Shown: positions 1-9,206 of the stretch, piece by piece
Numbering within the stretch: the stretch's first letter is position 1
How the letters are laid out: every line of letters begins with the position of its first letter
DNA from: Helicobacter sp. 11S02629-2
Lineage (GTDB): Bacteria > Campylobacterota > Campylobacteria > Campylobacterales > Helicobacteraceae
Assembly (NCBI RefSeq): GCF_002272875.1
Contig: NZ_MLAN01000002.1
Location: 124,001-188,000, forward strand
DNA length: 64,000 bases
Direction of reading: 5' to 3'
Position numbers and translations under genes: made by a program
Notes under the pieces: model-generated
The model's input: only the letters and a program-made list of their open reading frames with translations
Database searches by the model: none
Told to the model about the DNA's origin: nothing

Positions 1-686
1 TCTATCAAAGTTTTTTGAGGGATAAGAGGGTAGAGTACTTCTTCTAAGACTTTTTCTACACTTACATTTCTAGTCTTAGCAAGATCTGCCATCTGGTTTA
101 AGACTAAAGGCGTTGCTATATAGCCCGGGCATATGGCATTAACCGTGATGCCATCTTTTGCGCACTCTAGGGCTGCTACTTTTGTCACGCCTATGATTCC
201 ATGTTTGGCTGCGTTATAGGCTACTTTACCAGCAAAGCCTACAAGGCCATTAATTGAAGCTATATTTATGATGCGTCCAAACTTTTGTTCTTTCATGGTA
301 GGAAAGCAGTGCTTTATGCTTAAAAAAGAAGCCCTTAACATGATGGCTATCATCTTATCAAAGGTCTCTGTTGGAAAAGATTCTATGGAATCTACGTGCT
401 GAATCCCTGCGTTATTTATAAAGATATCTACACGCCCAAAGTGTTTTTTGGTTTTTGCTATCAAGTCTTCTATCTCTTCTTCTTCTGTTACGTCTGCTTT
501 TATAGACATGACATTAGGACTTTTAAGCTCTTTTACTTTTTGATGTAAGCTTCCGGCATTTAGGTCACTTAAGACTACTTTTGCACCATATGCTAGATAC
601 TTTTTAGCTAGTTCAAATCCTATCCCGCTAGCTGAACCTGTGATAATTACTACTTTGTCTTTTACGTCTATGATGTTATGTTTCAT
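1..686 (-). CDS. bdhA: 3-hydroxybutyrate dehydrogenase, SDR family (3' end cut by window edge)
   Basis: This is a short-chain dehydrogenase expected to interconvert D-3-hydroxybutyrate and acetoacetate with NAD(H). The visible 228 residues show the cofactor loop TGSASGIG (residues 16-23), NNAG at 91-94, catalytic Ser144 and YNAAK with Tyr157 and Lys161. After CPGYIATPLV comes the stretch typical of BdhA enzymes. The ATG is preceded by an AAGGAT ribosome binding site. It lies 23 bases behind scoB on the same strand, so it is probably the last or a late gene of the thiolase-scoA-scoB operon. That context supports 3-hydroxybutyrate over other SDR substrates. The C-terminus lies outside the window. 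Confidence 0.85.
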   Translation of the reverse strand, partial: MKHNIIDVKDKVVIITGSASGIGFELAKKYLAYGAKVVLSDLNAGSLHQKVKELKSPNVMSIKADVTEEEEIEDLIAKTKKHFGRVDIFINNAGIQHVDSIESFPTETFDKMIAIMLRASFLSIKHCFPTMKEQKFGRIINIASINGLVGFAGKVAYNAAKHGIIGVTKVAALECAKDGITVNAICPGYIATPLVLNQMADLAKTRNVSVEKVLEEVLYPLIPQKTLI

Positions 687-709
687 GATTTATCCTTATC
701 TATTAAGCG

Positions 710-1351
710 TTATTGCTTCAAATCCACACTAAAGACTGCTTCACTTTTTTCTCTTACTTCTTCTAAAGTAACCTCAGGCTGAAGTTCTATAAGCCTTGCT
801 TTGCCATCTATAAAGTCAAAAACTCCAAGCTCTGTTATAAGTAGATGTACTACGCCTTTGCCTGTTAAAGGGAGAGAGCAGATCTTTTTAAACTTAGATT
901 CTCCATTTTTAGATACATGATCCATGATGATGACTACTTTTTTAGCACCATTTACTAAATCCATAGCCCCTCCCATACCTTTTACTAACTTACCCGGAAT
1001 CATATAGTTTGCTAGATCCCCACTTTGGCTAACTTCCATAGCCCCTAAGATTGAAAGGTCTATATGCCCTCCTCTAATCATGGCAAAACTCTCACTACTA
1101 TCAAAAAAGCTAGCTCCTTTAGCTATAGTGATAGTTTCTTTGCCCGCGTTTATTAAATCAGGGTCAACTTCATCTTTAGTTGGATAAGGCCCTATACCAA
1201 GAAGGCCATTTTCACTTTGGAAGTAGACGTTATGCACATCTTTTGGTAAGGCGTTAGCCACTAAAGTTGGCATGCCTATGCCTAGGTTTATGTTCATATT
1301 GCTTTTTATCTCACGTGCAGCGCGCGCTATAATCTTTTCTCTTGCAGTCAT
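710..1351 (-). CDS. scoB: 3-oxoacid CoA-transferase subunit B
   Basis: This is the beta subunit of the CoA-transferase that activates acetoacetate, using succinyl-CoA or acetyl-CoA as donor. The 213-residue length and the GIGMPT, SENGLLGIG and GGAMDLV blocks are typical. SENG carries the catalytic glutamate of the family. One base separates it from the scoA stop codon, and an AAGGGA ribosome binding site precedes the ATG. It works as a complex with ScoA. I cannot tell SCOT from the AtoDA type by sequence alone; the neighbouring thiolase and BdhA fit ketone-body metabolism either way. Confidence 0.92.
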   Translation of the reverse strand: MTAREKIIARAAREIKSNMNINLGIGMPTLVANALPKDVHNVYFQSENGLLGIGPYPTKDEVDPDLINAGKETITIAKGASFFDSSESFAMIRGGHIDLSILGAMEVSQSGDLANYMIPGKLVKGMGGAMDLVNGAKKVVIIMDHVSKNGESKFKKICSLPLTGKGVVHLLITELGVFDFIDGKARLIELQPEVTLEEVREKSEAVFSVDLKQ

Positions 1352-1352
1352 C

Positions 1353-2048
1353 TTAGTTCCCTTCTCTTGTTACTATTTTTTCTATATGTTTTTCAAAGCT
1401 ACCCTTATAGATATAGTTCACATAGATTCCAGATAAGTGGATGAAGTTAGGATCTAAGCTTCCAACTTCAACTATCTCTTCAACTTCAACTACTGTGATA
1501 TTTCCAGCCTTTGCACAGAGGGGATTAAAGTTCATAGCAGTTTCATGAAAGACTAGATTCCCAAAAGTGTCTGCTTTTTTAGCTTTTACTATGGCAAAGT
1601 CACCTTTTATCGCTCTTTCCATCAAGTACTCTTTACCATCAAAGATCTTAGTTTCTTTGCCCTCTGCTATCAAAGTGCCTACTCCTGTAGGAGTGTAAAA
1701 AGCAGGTATCCCAGCCCCACCAGCACGAAGCTGTTCAGCCAAAGTACCTTGAGGGGTAAGGATGACTTCAAGCTCACCAGTTAAAAATTGCCTTTCAAAC
1801 TCCTTATTCTCACCTACGTAAGAAGCTATCATCTTTTTTATCTGCTTATTTCTTAAAAGTTTGCCAAGACCGATGTCATCTATGCCACAGTTATTGCTAA
1901 CTACAGTTAGGTTTTTAACCCCAAGACTAGCTATGGCAGCTATGCTATTTTCTGGTATACCGCAAAGTCCAAAGCCTCCAGCAAGGATGCTCATGCCATC
2001 TTTTAGATTCTTAAATGCTTCATTTATATCAGTTATTACTTTGCTCAT
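1353..2048 (-). CDS. scoA: 3-oxoacid CoA-transferase subunit A
   Basis: This is the alpha subunit of the acetoacetate/3-oxoacid CoA-transferase, 231 residues from the chosen start. It contains the conserved GGFGLCGIPE CoA-binding loop near the N-terminus, and SNNCG and GGAGIPAFYTPTGVGT further on. The start is the ATG at 2048, which has a GGAGAG ribosome binding site and overlaps the thiolase stop in an ATGA. The frame is open 16 codons further upstream, but that would intrude deeply into the thiolase gene. The overlap suggests translational coupling with the thiolase. Confidence 0.93.
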   Translation of the reverse strand: MSKVITDINEAFKNLKDGMSILAGGFGLCGIPENSIAAIASLGVKNLTVVSNNCGIDDIGLGKLLRNKQIKKMIASYVGENKEFERQFLTGELEVILTPQGTLAEQLRAGGAGIPAFYTPTGVGTLIAEGKETKIFDGKEYLMERAIKGDFAIVKAKKADTFGNLVFHETAMNFNPLCAKAGNITVVEVEEIVEVGSLDPNFIHLSGIYVNYIYKGSFEKHIEKIVTREGN

Positions 2049-3229
2049 TTCTCTCTCTCCACTACACAAGCTATACCTTGACCGCCACCTATACATAAAG
2101 CCGCAAGCCCATATTTAGAATCTCTTTTTTCCATCTCATAAAGTAAGCTTACTAGTATCCTAGCCCCGCTAGCCCCTATAGGATGTCCTAAGGCTATAGC
2201 CCCTCCATTTACATTTAATATGTCGTGGTTAAAGTTTAGCTCTCTATCTACTGCTATGGTTTGGGCTGCAAAGGCTTCATTGGCTTCTATTAGGTCTATG
2301 TCTTTTAGAGTTAAGCTAGCTTTTTTAAGTGCAGTTTTTATGGCTTCTACTGGACCTAGACCATAGTCTTTTGGATGCACTCCTGCTTTGCCAAAGCTTT
2401 TTATCTTTGCCATAGGTTTAAGCCCTAGCTTTTTAGCTTTTGAAGCACTCATTAAAACTAGCATGGCCGCGCCGTCATTTATCCCACTTGAGTTGCCTGC
2501 AGTTATAAAGCCATCTTTTTTAAAAGCTGGTTTTAGCTTTGCTAATACATCTTTGTTTGTGTCTTTTACAAACTCATCTGCATCAAAAACTATCTCTTCT
2601 TTTTTGTTTTGTATCTTTATAGGCACTATCTCATCTACAAAACGATTAGCCCTTATAGCCCTCAAAGCCTTAGCGTGCGAGCTAGCACTAAAGCCATCTA
2701 ACTCATCACGACTTATATTGTAAGTAGCACAAACTTCTTCTATAAGCACTCCCATGTGAGTATCGCAGTTACCACATACAAGACCATCTTTAAGTATGCT
2801 ATCTAGTAATATAGAATCTCCTAGCCTTTTGCCCTGCCTCATATCCATAGATAAAAAAGGGGCATTACTCATAGATTCTATGCCTCCTGCTACCACTACT
2901 TCACTATCTCCTAAGGCTAGGCTTTGATAGCCAAGCTCTACTGCTTTTAGCCCACTTCCACAGACTTTATTTATAGAGTAAGCAGTGCTGCTTTTTGGGA
3001 TATCACTTCTTAGTGAGACCTGCCTTGCACTAGACTGCCCACAGCCTGCTTGTAGTACGTGCCCTAAGATCACTTCTTCAACTAGCCTAGAATCTAGCTT
3101 TATAGAATCTAGCACTCCTTTTAAGACCTTTTCACCTAAGTCTACTGCGCTTAAGCTTTTTAAGCTCCCCCCAAAACTTCCTATAGCGCTTCTTTTGGCT
3201 CCAACGATAACTACTTCGTTTAATCGCAT
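2045..3229 (-). CDS. atoB: acetyl-CoA C-acetyltransferase (thiolase)
   Basis: This is a thiolase of usual length (394 residues) that interconverts two acetyl-CoA and acetoacetyl-CoA. The nucleophilic cysteine lies in NKVCGSGLKAVE. NEAFAAQ, GGAIALGHPIGASGAR and the C-terminal CIGGGQG block supply the other catalytic residues. It is the first gene of the operon leading into scoA, scoB and bdhA. Together these would convert 3-hydroxybutyrate to acetoacetate, acetoacetyl-CoA and acetyl-CoA. An AAGGAT ribosome binding site precedes the ATG. The gene could also be labelled fadA or phaA; specificity for short chains is inferred from the operon. Confidence 0.93.
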   Translation of the reverse strand: MRLNEVVIVGAKRSAIGSFGGSLKSLSAVDLGEKVLKGVLDSIKLDSRLVEEVILGHVLQAGCGQSSARQVSLRSDIPKSSTAYSINKVCGSGLKAVELGYQSLALGDSEVVVAGGIESMSNAPFLSMDMRQGKRLGDSILLDSILKDGLVCGNCDTHMGVLIEEVCATYNISRDELDGFSASSHAKALRAIRANRFVDEIVPIKIQNKKEEIVFDADEFVKDTNKDVLAKLKPAFKKDGFITAGNSSGINDGAAMLVLMSASKAKKLGLKPMAKIKSFGKAGVHPKDYGLGPVEAIKTALKKASLTLKDIDLIEANEAFAAQTIAVDRELNFNHDILNVNGGAIALGHPIGASGARILVSLLYEMEKRDSKYGLAALCIGGGQGIACVVEREK

Positions 3230-3659
3230 TTTTTATCCTTTCTTGTTTTAGCTTGATTTTTGCTGTTTGTTTTTGAGCCTTTTTGTGCCGCCATGTTTTT
3301 CATGGTACTTGATATTGATTATCAGAGGTTAGATTTCATATAGGCGAATAGTTTTTTTCTTGCCTTATGATACTTATAGTAACTTTATGTATATTTTTAT
3401 GTATAAAATATAACTATATTACATAATGTATCTTTGAAATACATATTTTTATGCTTGTAATTTTAAAAGTATAGATAAAAGTTGATATATATGTTTAGTA
3501 AAGTAATGTTTAGCTTATAGATATAGGTTTTATTTGTGATGATTTAGAATGTGATGAAGTTAGTTAGAAAATGGTTGTTTTTGTATTTTGCTTAAGGGGG
3601 CTAGAGTAGAAGTATTAAGGGCTTGTTAAAGCCCCTAATTAGTGTGAAGATAAAAGCTA
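3230..3659. other. AT-rich intergenic region, promoter region for the thiolase operon
   Basis: No gene is visible in these 430 bases. The part next to 3229 must hold the leader and promoter of the minus-strand thiolase operon. A small inverted repeat (CCATG, five T, CATGG) lies at 3291-3305. The centre, about 3360-3500, is very AT-rich. The part next to 3659 lies downstream of the transaldolase gene. No clear U-tailed hairpin terminator was found. Confidence 0.5.
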
Positions 3660-4655
3660 TTATCCTTGCATCATCTTAAAGATATCTTTGAAGGCTAGCT
3701 TAAAAGCACTTAGACCATCTTCTAAAAGCTTAGATTCTGTAGCTTTTATATTTATGTATTCTAAGTCTAAAAGAAGTCTATTAAATCTATCACTTGAGAT
3801 TTGATTAGTCCCTTTTGAGAAGTACTCTTCTTTTGTGGTAGTAGGCTCATTTTCTAGGCGGTAAAAGTCAGTAGCCTTAATGGTATCTAGTGGCAAGGTG
3901 TTAACACAGTCGCTTAGATTTAGCGTATAGACATAGTGGGCGGGATCGATATAGGTGCTATCAAGTGCTTTTACTCCCGTGCTTGCAAAGAGGATTCTAA
4001 AGTTAGGATTGGTATTTAAGATCTTAAATATGTCATAGATATCAAGGGCGTTTAAGATTCCAAAAAGGCCTCTTTCACCTGCATTTAGCATAGGGTCTAA
4101 TACTCTATCATACCTACTTACAAAGACGCTTATAACGCCTTGGGTATTTTTGCTCTTAGATAGTTTAAAAGCTTTTAGAGTTTCTAAGGCTTGCTCTTTA
4201 CCAAAGACTAAGGTTGCATTAACATGCACGCCTTCACTCATCAAAGCTTGCATGACTTTATAGCCTGCTTTGGTTGCTGGAACTTTTATCATGACATTAG
4301 GCCTATTTATTAATTCAAAAAGCTTTAAGCCTTCATTAATGCTAGCTTCTGCGTCCTCACTTAAAGTCGGATCTATCTCTATACTTACTAAGCCCTCACT
4401 TTGCTTTGCCTCATAAAGACCTCTAAAAGCATCACAAGCAAGCTGTATGTCTTTTATAGCTAGGCTTTCATAGATGTCTTTAGGAGAAAGACCTTTAAGG
4501 CTAGCTTTTTCTTCTTTATAGCTTTCGCTTTTAAAGGCGTTTGCAAAAATGCTTGGATTAGAAGTGGCACCTTTAACTTTGCCTTCTTTTATAAGCTTTG
4601 GAAGTTGCTCTTTTATAAAGTTTCTCTCCAAGAAGTCGCACCATATGTTTATCAT
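3660..4655 (-). CDS. tal: transaldolase
   Basis: This is the pentose phosphate pathway enzyme moving dihydroxyacetone units between sugar phosphates. The protein has 331 residues and carries the family blocks GATSNPSIF (near 29-37), IEIDP, and VMIKVPAT with the Schiff-base lysine at about residue 124. NATLVF and LFASTGVK follow. It belongs to the longer bacterial transaldolase type found in Campylobacterota. It is divergent from pseC with 51 bases between the start codons, so two promoters must share that gap. Confidence 0.95.
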   Translation of the reverse strand: MINIWCDFLERNFIKEQLPKLIKEGKVKGATSNPSIFANAFKSESYKEEKASLKGLSPKDIYESLAIKDIQLACDAFRGLYEAKQSEGLVSIEIDPTLSEDAEASINEGLKLFELINRPNVMIKVPATKAGYKVMQALMSEGVHVNATLVFGKEQALETLKAFKLSKSKNTQGVISVFVSRYDRVLDPMLNAGERGLFGILNALDIYDIFKILNTNPNFRILFASTGVKALDSTYIDPAHYVYTLNLSDCVNTLPLDTIKATDFYRLENEPTTTKEEYFSKGTNQISSDRFNRLLLDLEYINIKATESKLLEDGLSAFKLAFKDIFKMMQG

Positions 4656-4706
4656 GTAAGTTCCTTTGTGTTATATTAGATCTTATTGTAATTATAAAGG
4701 TTTATC

Positions 4707-5933
4707 ATGAAAGAAATCACTCCTTTTACAAGCTTTACACCTTATAGTAGGCAAAGTATAAGTGATGAGGATAAAGCTTGTGTATTAGAAGCACTAAGCA
4801 ACCCTTTAATAACCCAAGGCGAGATTAATGAAAGCTTTGAAAAAGCCCTTGCAAACTACGCTGGCACAAAGCACGCCTTAAGCTTTAACTCCGCTACTTC
4901 TGCCCTTTATGCCCTCTATGCTTCTTTGCGTGCTTTAGACTTAGGTGACTTAGAATCTTTTTTCTACTCTCTACCTTCTACAGATTCTAACTATAAGACT
5001 AAAAGCATCATAACTACTCCTATAACTTTTAGTGCCACGGCTAATATGATGCTAGCTTGTGGCTTCAAGCCTATCTTTGCAGATGTAACCTTTGATGGCA
5101 ACTTAGATCCTCTAAAGTGCGAAGAGATTCTAGAAGAAAAAAAAGCAAGAGGAGAAGATGACGTCATAGCCATCATGTCAGTTGACTATGCGGGTAATAG
5201 CGTCGATGCAGAGGCTTTTAAAACACTAGCTAAGAAGTATGATATAAAGTGGCTAAGTGATAGCTCTCACGCACTAGGAGCTAGCTTTAAGGGAAGTAAG
5301 GTAGGAAGCCTAGCTTATGCAAGTATCTTTAGCTTTCATGCTTTAAAGTCTATAACTACAGCCGAAGGTGGGGCTTTGCTAACTAATGATTCTAAGCTTT
5401 ATGAGATAGCAAAGCTTATAAGAAGTCATGGCATGGTAAAAAAAGAGCTTTATCACTGCGACCAAGTAAATCTTGGCTTTAACTTTAGGCTAAGTGAGAT
5501 AAACGCTGCCCTTGGACTTAGCCAACTTCAAAGACTAGATTCTTTCATAGATACAAGAAATGAGCTTTCAAATATCTATGATGCTGCTTTTAAAGATAGC
5601 AGCTACTTTTATCCTCTTAAAGTTAAAAAAGAAGATGACACTAGAAGTAGTCGCCATCTTTACCCTATCCTTTTAGACCCAAAGTATCACTGTGCTAAAG
5701 AAAGTATAGTAAGACGTCTTTTAGAGCTTAATGTCGGCACACAAGTGCACTATAAGCCACTTTATAACTTTAGTTTTTTCAAAGACTATAAGCCAAAAAA
5801 TGAACATGGGTTGCTTAGAAATGCAGAAGATTTTTATAGAGCAACCCTTAGTTTGCCACTTCATTGTAATCTAGACAAGGAAGATATAGGTAAGATAGCT
5901 TCCATAGTAATAGATGTATTTGATGAGATTTAA
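4707..5933 (+). CDS. pseC: UDP-4-amino-4,6-dideoxy-N-acetyl-L-altrosamine transaminase
   Basis: This is a PLP-dependent aminotransferase of the DegT/DnrJ/EryC1 fold, the second enzyme of pseudaminic acid synthesis, which makes the sugar that decorates flagellin. The 408 residues follow the Helicobacter PseC pattern: FNSATSALYALY, ITTPITFSATANM, VDYAGNSV, LSDSSHALG and FHALKSITTAEGG, where Lys214 binds PLP. RSHGMVKKEL, NFRLSEINAALGLSQL and VHYKPLY follow. No other pse gene is in the window. An insert rich in Asp and Ser lies at about residues 78-98. An AAAGG sequence lies just upstream of the ATG. Confidence 0.95.
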   Translation: MKEITPFTSFTPYSRQSISDEDKACVLEALSNPLITQGEINESFEKALANYAGTKHALSFNSATSALYALYASLRALDLGDLESFFYSLPSTDSNYKTKSIITTPITFSATANMMLACGFKPIFADVTFDGNLDPLKCEEILEEKKARGEDDVIAIMSVDYAGNSVDAEAFKTLAKKYDIKWLSDSSHALGASFKGSKVGSLAYASIFSFHALKSITTAEGGALLTNDSKLYEIAKLIRSHGMVKKELYHCDQVNLGFNFRLSEINAALGLSQLQRLDSFIDTRNELSNIYDAAFKDSSYFYPLKVKKEDDTRSSRHLYPILLDPKYHCAKESIVRRLLELNVGTQVHYKPLYNFSFFKDYKPKNEHGLLRNAEDFYRATLSLPLHCNLDKEDIGKIASIVIDVFDEI

Positions 5934-5948
5934 GTAAGGAGTAAATAT

Positions 5949-6707
5949 ATGAATGTATTAATAACAGGTGCAAGTGTGGGTTTTGGGAAAGAGATAGCAA
6001 AAGTAGTATGTGAAAAGATAAAAGATTCTAACTTTATACTACTTGCAAGAAGAGGCGAGCTACTTAAAGAAGTAGAAAGCGAACTAAAAGCTATAAGAAG
6101 TGATGTAAAAGTAGAGCTTATAGTCTCTGATGTTTTAGACTTTGCAAATTTAGAATCTAAGCTAAAAGATAAAACTATAGATGTGTTAGTTAATAACGCA
6201 GGCCTAGCCTTAGGACAAGACTTAGCACAAGAGTGTAGCTTTAAAGACTGGGAGAGGATGATAGATGTAAATGTAAAAGGGCTTAGTTTTATGACTAACT
6301 TAGTATTACCCGGTATGGTTAAAAGAAATAATGGCCATATCATAAATCTAGGTTCTACAGCTGGAAGCTATTCTTACGCTGGGGGTAATGTCTATGGAGG
6401 AACTAAGGCTTTTGTAGAGCAGTTTAGTAAGAATCTAAGAGCGGACTTGCTAGGAACTAAGATAAGGGTTACTAATATAAAACCGGGACTTTGTGAAGGT
6501 AGTGAGTTTTCTTTAGTTAGATTTAAGGGTGATAAAAGTAGGGTTAAAGATACTTATAATAATGCTAATGCTTTAACTCCAAAAGATATAGCAGAGGCAA
6601 TCTACTTTGCCTTATCACAACCAGCAAGGGTTAATATAAACAGCATAGAACTTATGCCAGTTACCCAAGCAAGTGCAGGCCTAAAAGTAATAAAAAATGA
6701 ACTTTAA
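5949..6707 (+). CDS. SDR-family oxidoreductase (YdfG-like)
   Basis: This is a classical short-chain dehydrogenase of 252 residues. The cofactor loop GASVGFG is at residues 7-13, NNAG at 82-85, GST with the catalytic serine near 136, and Tyr149 and Lys153 in YGGTK. The overall pattern resembles the NADP-dependent 3-hydroxy acid or L-allo-threonine dehydrogenases (YdfG). It follows pseC by 15 bases with an AAGGAG ribosome binding site, so it is probably cotranscribed. A role in sugar or amino-acid metabolism is possible but cannot be read from the sequence. Confidence 0.8.
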   Translation: MNVLITGASVGFGKEIAKVVCEKIKDSNFILLARRGELLKEVESELKAIRSDVKVELIVSDVLDFANLESKLKDKTIDVLVNNAGLALGQDLAQECSFKDWERMIDVNVKGLSFMTNLVLPGMVKRNNGHIINLGSTAGSYSYAGGNVYGGTKAFVEQFSKNLRADLLGTKIRVTNIKPGLCEGSEFSLVRFKGDKSRVKDTYNNANALTPKDIAEAIYFALSQPARVNINSIELMPVTQASAGLKVIKNEL

Positions 6708-6822
6708 GGCCAAAAAGTTAAATATTTTAAACACAAACTATAGATTTAGCACCAAAAGGTCGATACTGGATTAATGCTTTAATGCTAGGATTAATGTTAT
6801 TAAATATAAAAAAGGATGGCTC

Positions 6823-7425
6823 ATGTTTAAAAAAGTTGTAGGTTCAGTTGTACTTGTAGGGTTACTAAGCAGTAGTGCTAGTGCATTAGGTTTTGTAAAC
6901 TTTGATGTAGGTGGTGTTCTAGGTGGTGCTGCTATTGGCGATTCTTATAATGGGGTAGTTAATGGTGGGGCTGCAGCAGCAAGAGAAGCGGCATTAAAAC
7001 TTGCAAGTGGGCAAGAAGGCGGCTTTAAGTTCACTTATGGAGGTTATGCAAGACTTTGGTTAGGTGGTATGTTTAGAGTAGCACCTTTTTTCAAGTATGA
7101 AAGAACTTCAACTTATAACTCAACATTTGCCCTAGGTGGAAACGCTGTAAAAGATGGCTTTAGTAACTGGCAGTATGGCGGTCTTTTTGGTGTTAAAGTA
7201 CCACTAATTGGCCTTACTCCATATATTGGTGCTAGCTACTCTCAGTTTACTGGCATAGACCTAAAGGGCACTTATGCGATAAACTACGGTGTGAAATGGG
7301 ACATACCTCTTTTACCTTTGGTAAATGTAGGGCTTGATGCATCTTGGCAAAGACCACAGTCTAGCGTTGATGGCTCATACACTAATATCAACAAGATCAT
7401 GCTTACTTTAGGCGTTGAGATCTAA
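6823..7425 (+). CDS. predicted outer membrane beta-barrel protein
   Basis: This 200-residue protein starts with a typical signal peptide (KK, a hydrophobic stretch, then SASA with cleavage expected before LGF). The mature part is rich in Gly, Tyr and alternating hydrophobic residues (GGYARLWLGGMF, YGGLFGVKVPL, YIGASYSQFTG) and ends with ILE-like aromatic/hydrophobic strand endings typical of small outer membrane barrels (LGVEI). I recognise it as barrel-like, not as a named porin. An alanine-rich stretch lies at about residues 47-60. It stands upstream of der with 14 bases between them. Confidence 0.65.
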   Translation: MFKKVVGSVVLVGLLSSSASALGFVNFDVGGVLGGAAIGDSYNGVVNGGAAAAREAALKLASGQEGGFKFTYGGYARLWLGGMFRVAPFFKYERTSTYNSTFALGGNAVKDGFSNWQYGGLFGVKVPLIGLTPYIGASYSQFTGIDLKGTYAINYGVKWDIPLLPLVNVGLDASWQRPQSSVDGSYTNINKIMLTLGVEI

Positions 7426-7439
7426 ACGAAAAGGTTTAA

Positions 7440-9002
7440 GTGAAACAGCTTAAAAAACAATATTTAAAAAATGGAGTTTTTAAACTCCAAGACTTGGAAT
7501 CTAAACCTACAGCTAAGCTGACACGGGCAGATTCTAAACTTCCTATAGTTAGCATCATGGGTATACCAAATGTCGGTAAAAGCTCCCTTTTTAACCGCAT
7601 AGCTAGGCTTAACATCGCTATAACTTCTCACATAAGCTCTACTACTAGAGATATTAATGCACGTATCATCAAGCTAAATAATACTGAGCTTATCTTACAA
7701 GATACAGGTGGGCTTGATGATAAAGTCTCAGTTATAGGCGAAGATATAACAGCCAACTCTTTGGAAGCAGGCCTTAAAAGCGATCTAATCTTATATGTGG
7801 TAGATGGTCAAAAGATAGCCCTTGATGAAGATATAAAGACTTTTAGAAAGCTTTCACAAAAAGTGCCTACCATCTTAGTTTTAAACAAAGTAGATTCTGA
7901 TAAGATAGCTATGAGTGCGTTAAATGAAGGCGGTTTTGCTTCCTTTGGCGTTGAAGCACTAAACGTCTCAGTCGCACATAATAGAGGCATAAGTAAGCTT
8001 TTAGACTTAATAGAATCTAAACTAGCTAAATTTGAGATAGCAAAAGATTTTAAAAAAGACAAAGACTTAAAGCTAAAAACCCCTTCTATCACAGAAACAC
8101 AAACTACTTTAGATGAGTTAGACTTTTTAGACTACTTAAAAGAAGATGAAGCCTTAGAAGATGATAAGCAAAATGTTAAAAGCTTCATAGAGCCTAGCGA
8201 GATAAAAATAGCCATCATTGGCAAAGTAAACGTTGGTAAAAGCTCTTTGCTTAATGCCCTAACTCTTAAAAACAGATCTCTAGTATCTCCTATGGCTGGT
8301 ACTACTATAGACCCAGTAGATGAGGTTATAAGCTATGAAGATAAAACTATACGCTTTATAGACACAGCTGGCATTAGACGTAAGGGCAAGATTGAGGGTA
8401 TAGAAAAGTATGCTTTGATGCGTACTAAAGAGATGCTAAAAGATGCACATATAGCTCTTTTAGTGCTTGATGGAAGTGAGCCTTTAAGCGAGCAAGACGA
8501 AAAGATAAGCTCTCTAGCAAGTGAGGCTATGCTAGGAGTTATAGTAGTTATAAATAAGTGGGATAAAAGGGCTTATGAGTATGAAGACTTTATGAAAGAG
8601 TATAGATATAAGTTTAAGTTTTTAGAATACGCCCCAGTTATAACACTAAGTGCTTTAACGCATAAAAGAGTAGATAACTTAAAGCCTTTAATCTTAGAAG
8701 TGTTTAAAAACTTCTGTTTTAGATTTAAAACTTCAGCTTTAAATGAGATCATAAGAAAAGCCCTTATAAAGCACCCTCTTCCAAGTGATCATGGACGTAT
8801 GGTTAAAATCTATTACGCGACGCAATATGACGTCATGCCCCCACGGATCTCACTAAGCATGAACATCCCTGAAAGTCTTCACTTTAGCTATAAACGCTAT
8901 CTTGTTAACACACTAAGGCGTGAAGCCTCTTTTGAAGGTGTACCTATCATCATAGAATCTAGATCGAGAAATAAGCCTTTAAACGAAGATGAAAAGTCTT
9001 AA
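7440..9002 (+). CDS. der: GTPase Der (EngA), ribosome biogenesis
   Basis: This is an essential double-GTPase needed for 50S subunit maturation. Two G domains are visible, with P-loops GIPNVGKS (residues 41-48) and GKVNVGKS (about 261-268), DTGG and DTAG switches, and NKVD and NKWD specificity motifs. A C-terminal KH-like domain follows. The start is GTG with an AAGG ribosome binding site eight bases before it. At 520 residues it is longer than the usual 440-460. The extra length is a roughly 33-residue N-terminal extension and an acidic linker between the G domains. Confidence 0.95.
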   Translation: MKQLKKQYLKNGVFKLQDLESKPTAKLTRADSKLPIVSIMGIPNVGKSSLFNRIARLNIAITSHISSTTRDINARIIKLNNTELILQDTGGLDDKVSVIGEDITANSLEAGLKSDLILYVVDGQKIALDEDIKTFRKLSQKVPTILVLNKVDSDKIAMSALNEGGFASFGVEALNVSVAHNRGISKLLDLIESKLAKFEIAKDFKKDKDLKLKTPSITETQTTLDELDFLDYLKEDEALEDDKQNVKSFIEPSEIKIAIIGKVNVGKSSLLNALTLKNRSLVSPMAGTTIDPVDEVISYEDKTIRFIDTAGIRRKGKIEGIEKYALMRTKEMLKDAHIALLVLDGSEPLSEQDEKISSLASEAMLGVIVVINKWDKRAYEYEDFMKEYRYKFKFLEYAPVITLSALTHKRVDNLKPLILEVFKNFCFRFKTSALNEIIRKALIKHPLPSDHGRMVKIYYATQYDVMPPRISLSMNIPESLHFSYKRYLVNTLRREASFEGVPIIIESRSRNKPLNEDEKS

Positions 9003-9206
9003 AGAGGTTTTTATAAGTTATAGATAGATGAAAACTAAAAGGTTAGTCTATAACCTTAAAGCTATCTTTAGATCCTTGCGATTATAACGCCAATCAAACA
9101 CAGCCCTTAACATCATTAGATGAAAAAGGCTAGAAAATATTAGGCTAGAATCTACACAACTACATGAATATAAGATTATAAAAAATGAGTAGCAGGAAGT
9201 CTTAAG

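Noticed and set aside
5930-6343. 137-codon minus-strand frame over the SDR gene
   Set aside because: Low-complexity Ser/Leu translation of antisense DNA; the SDR gene on the plus strand is clear.
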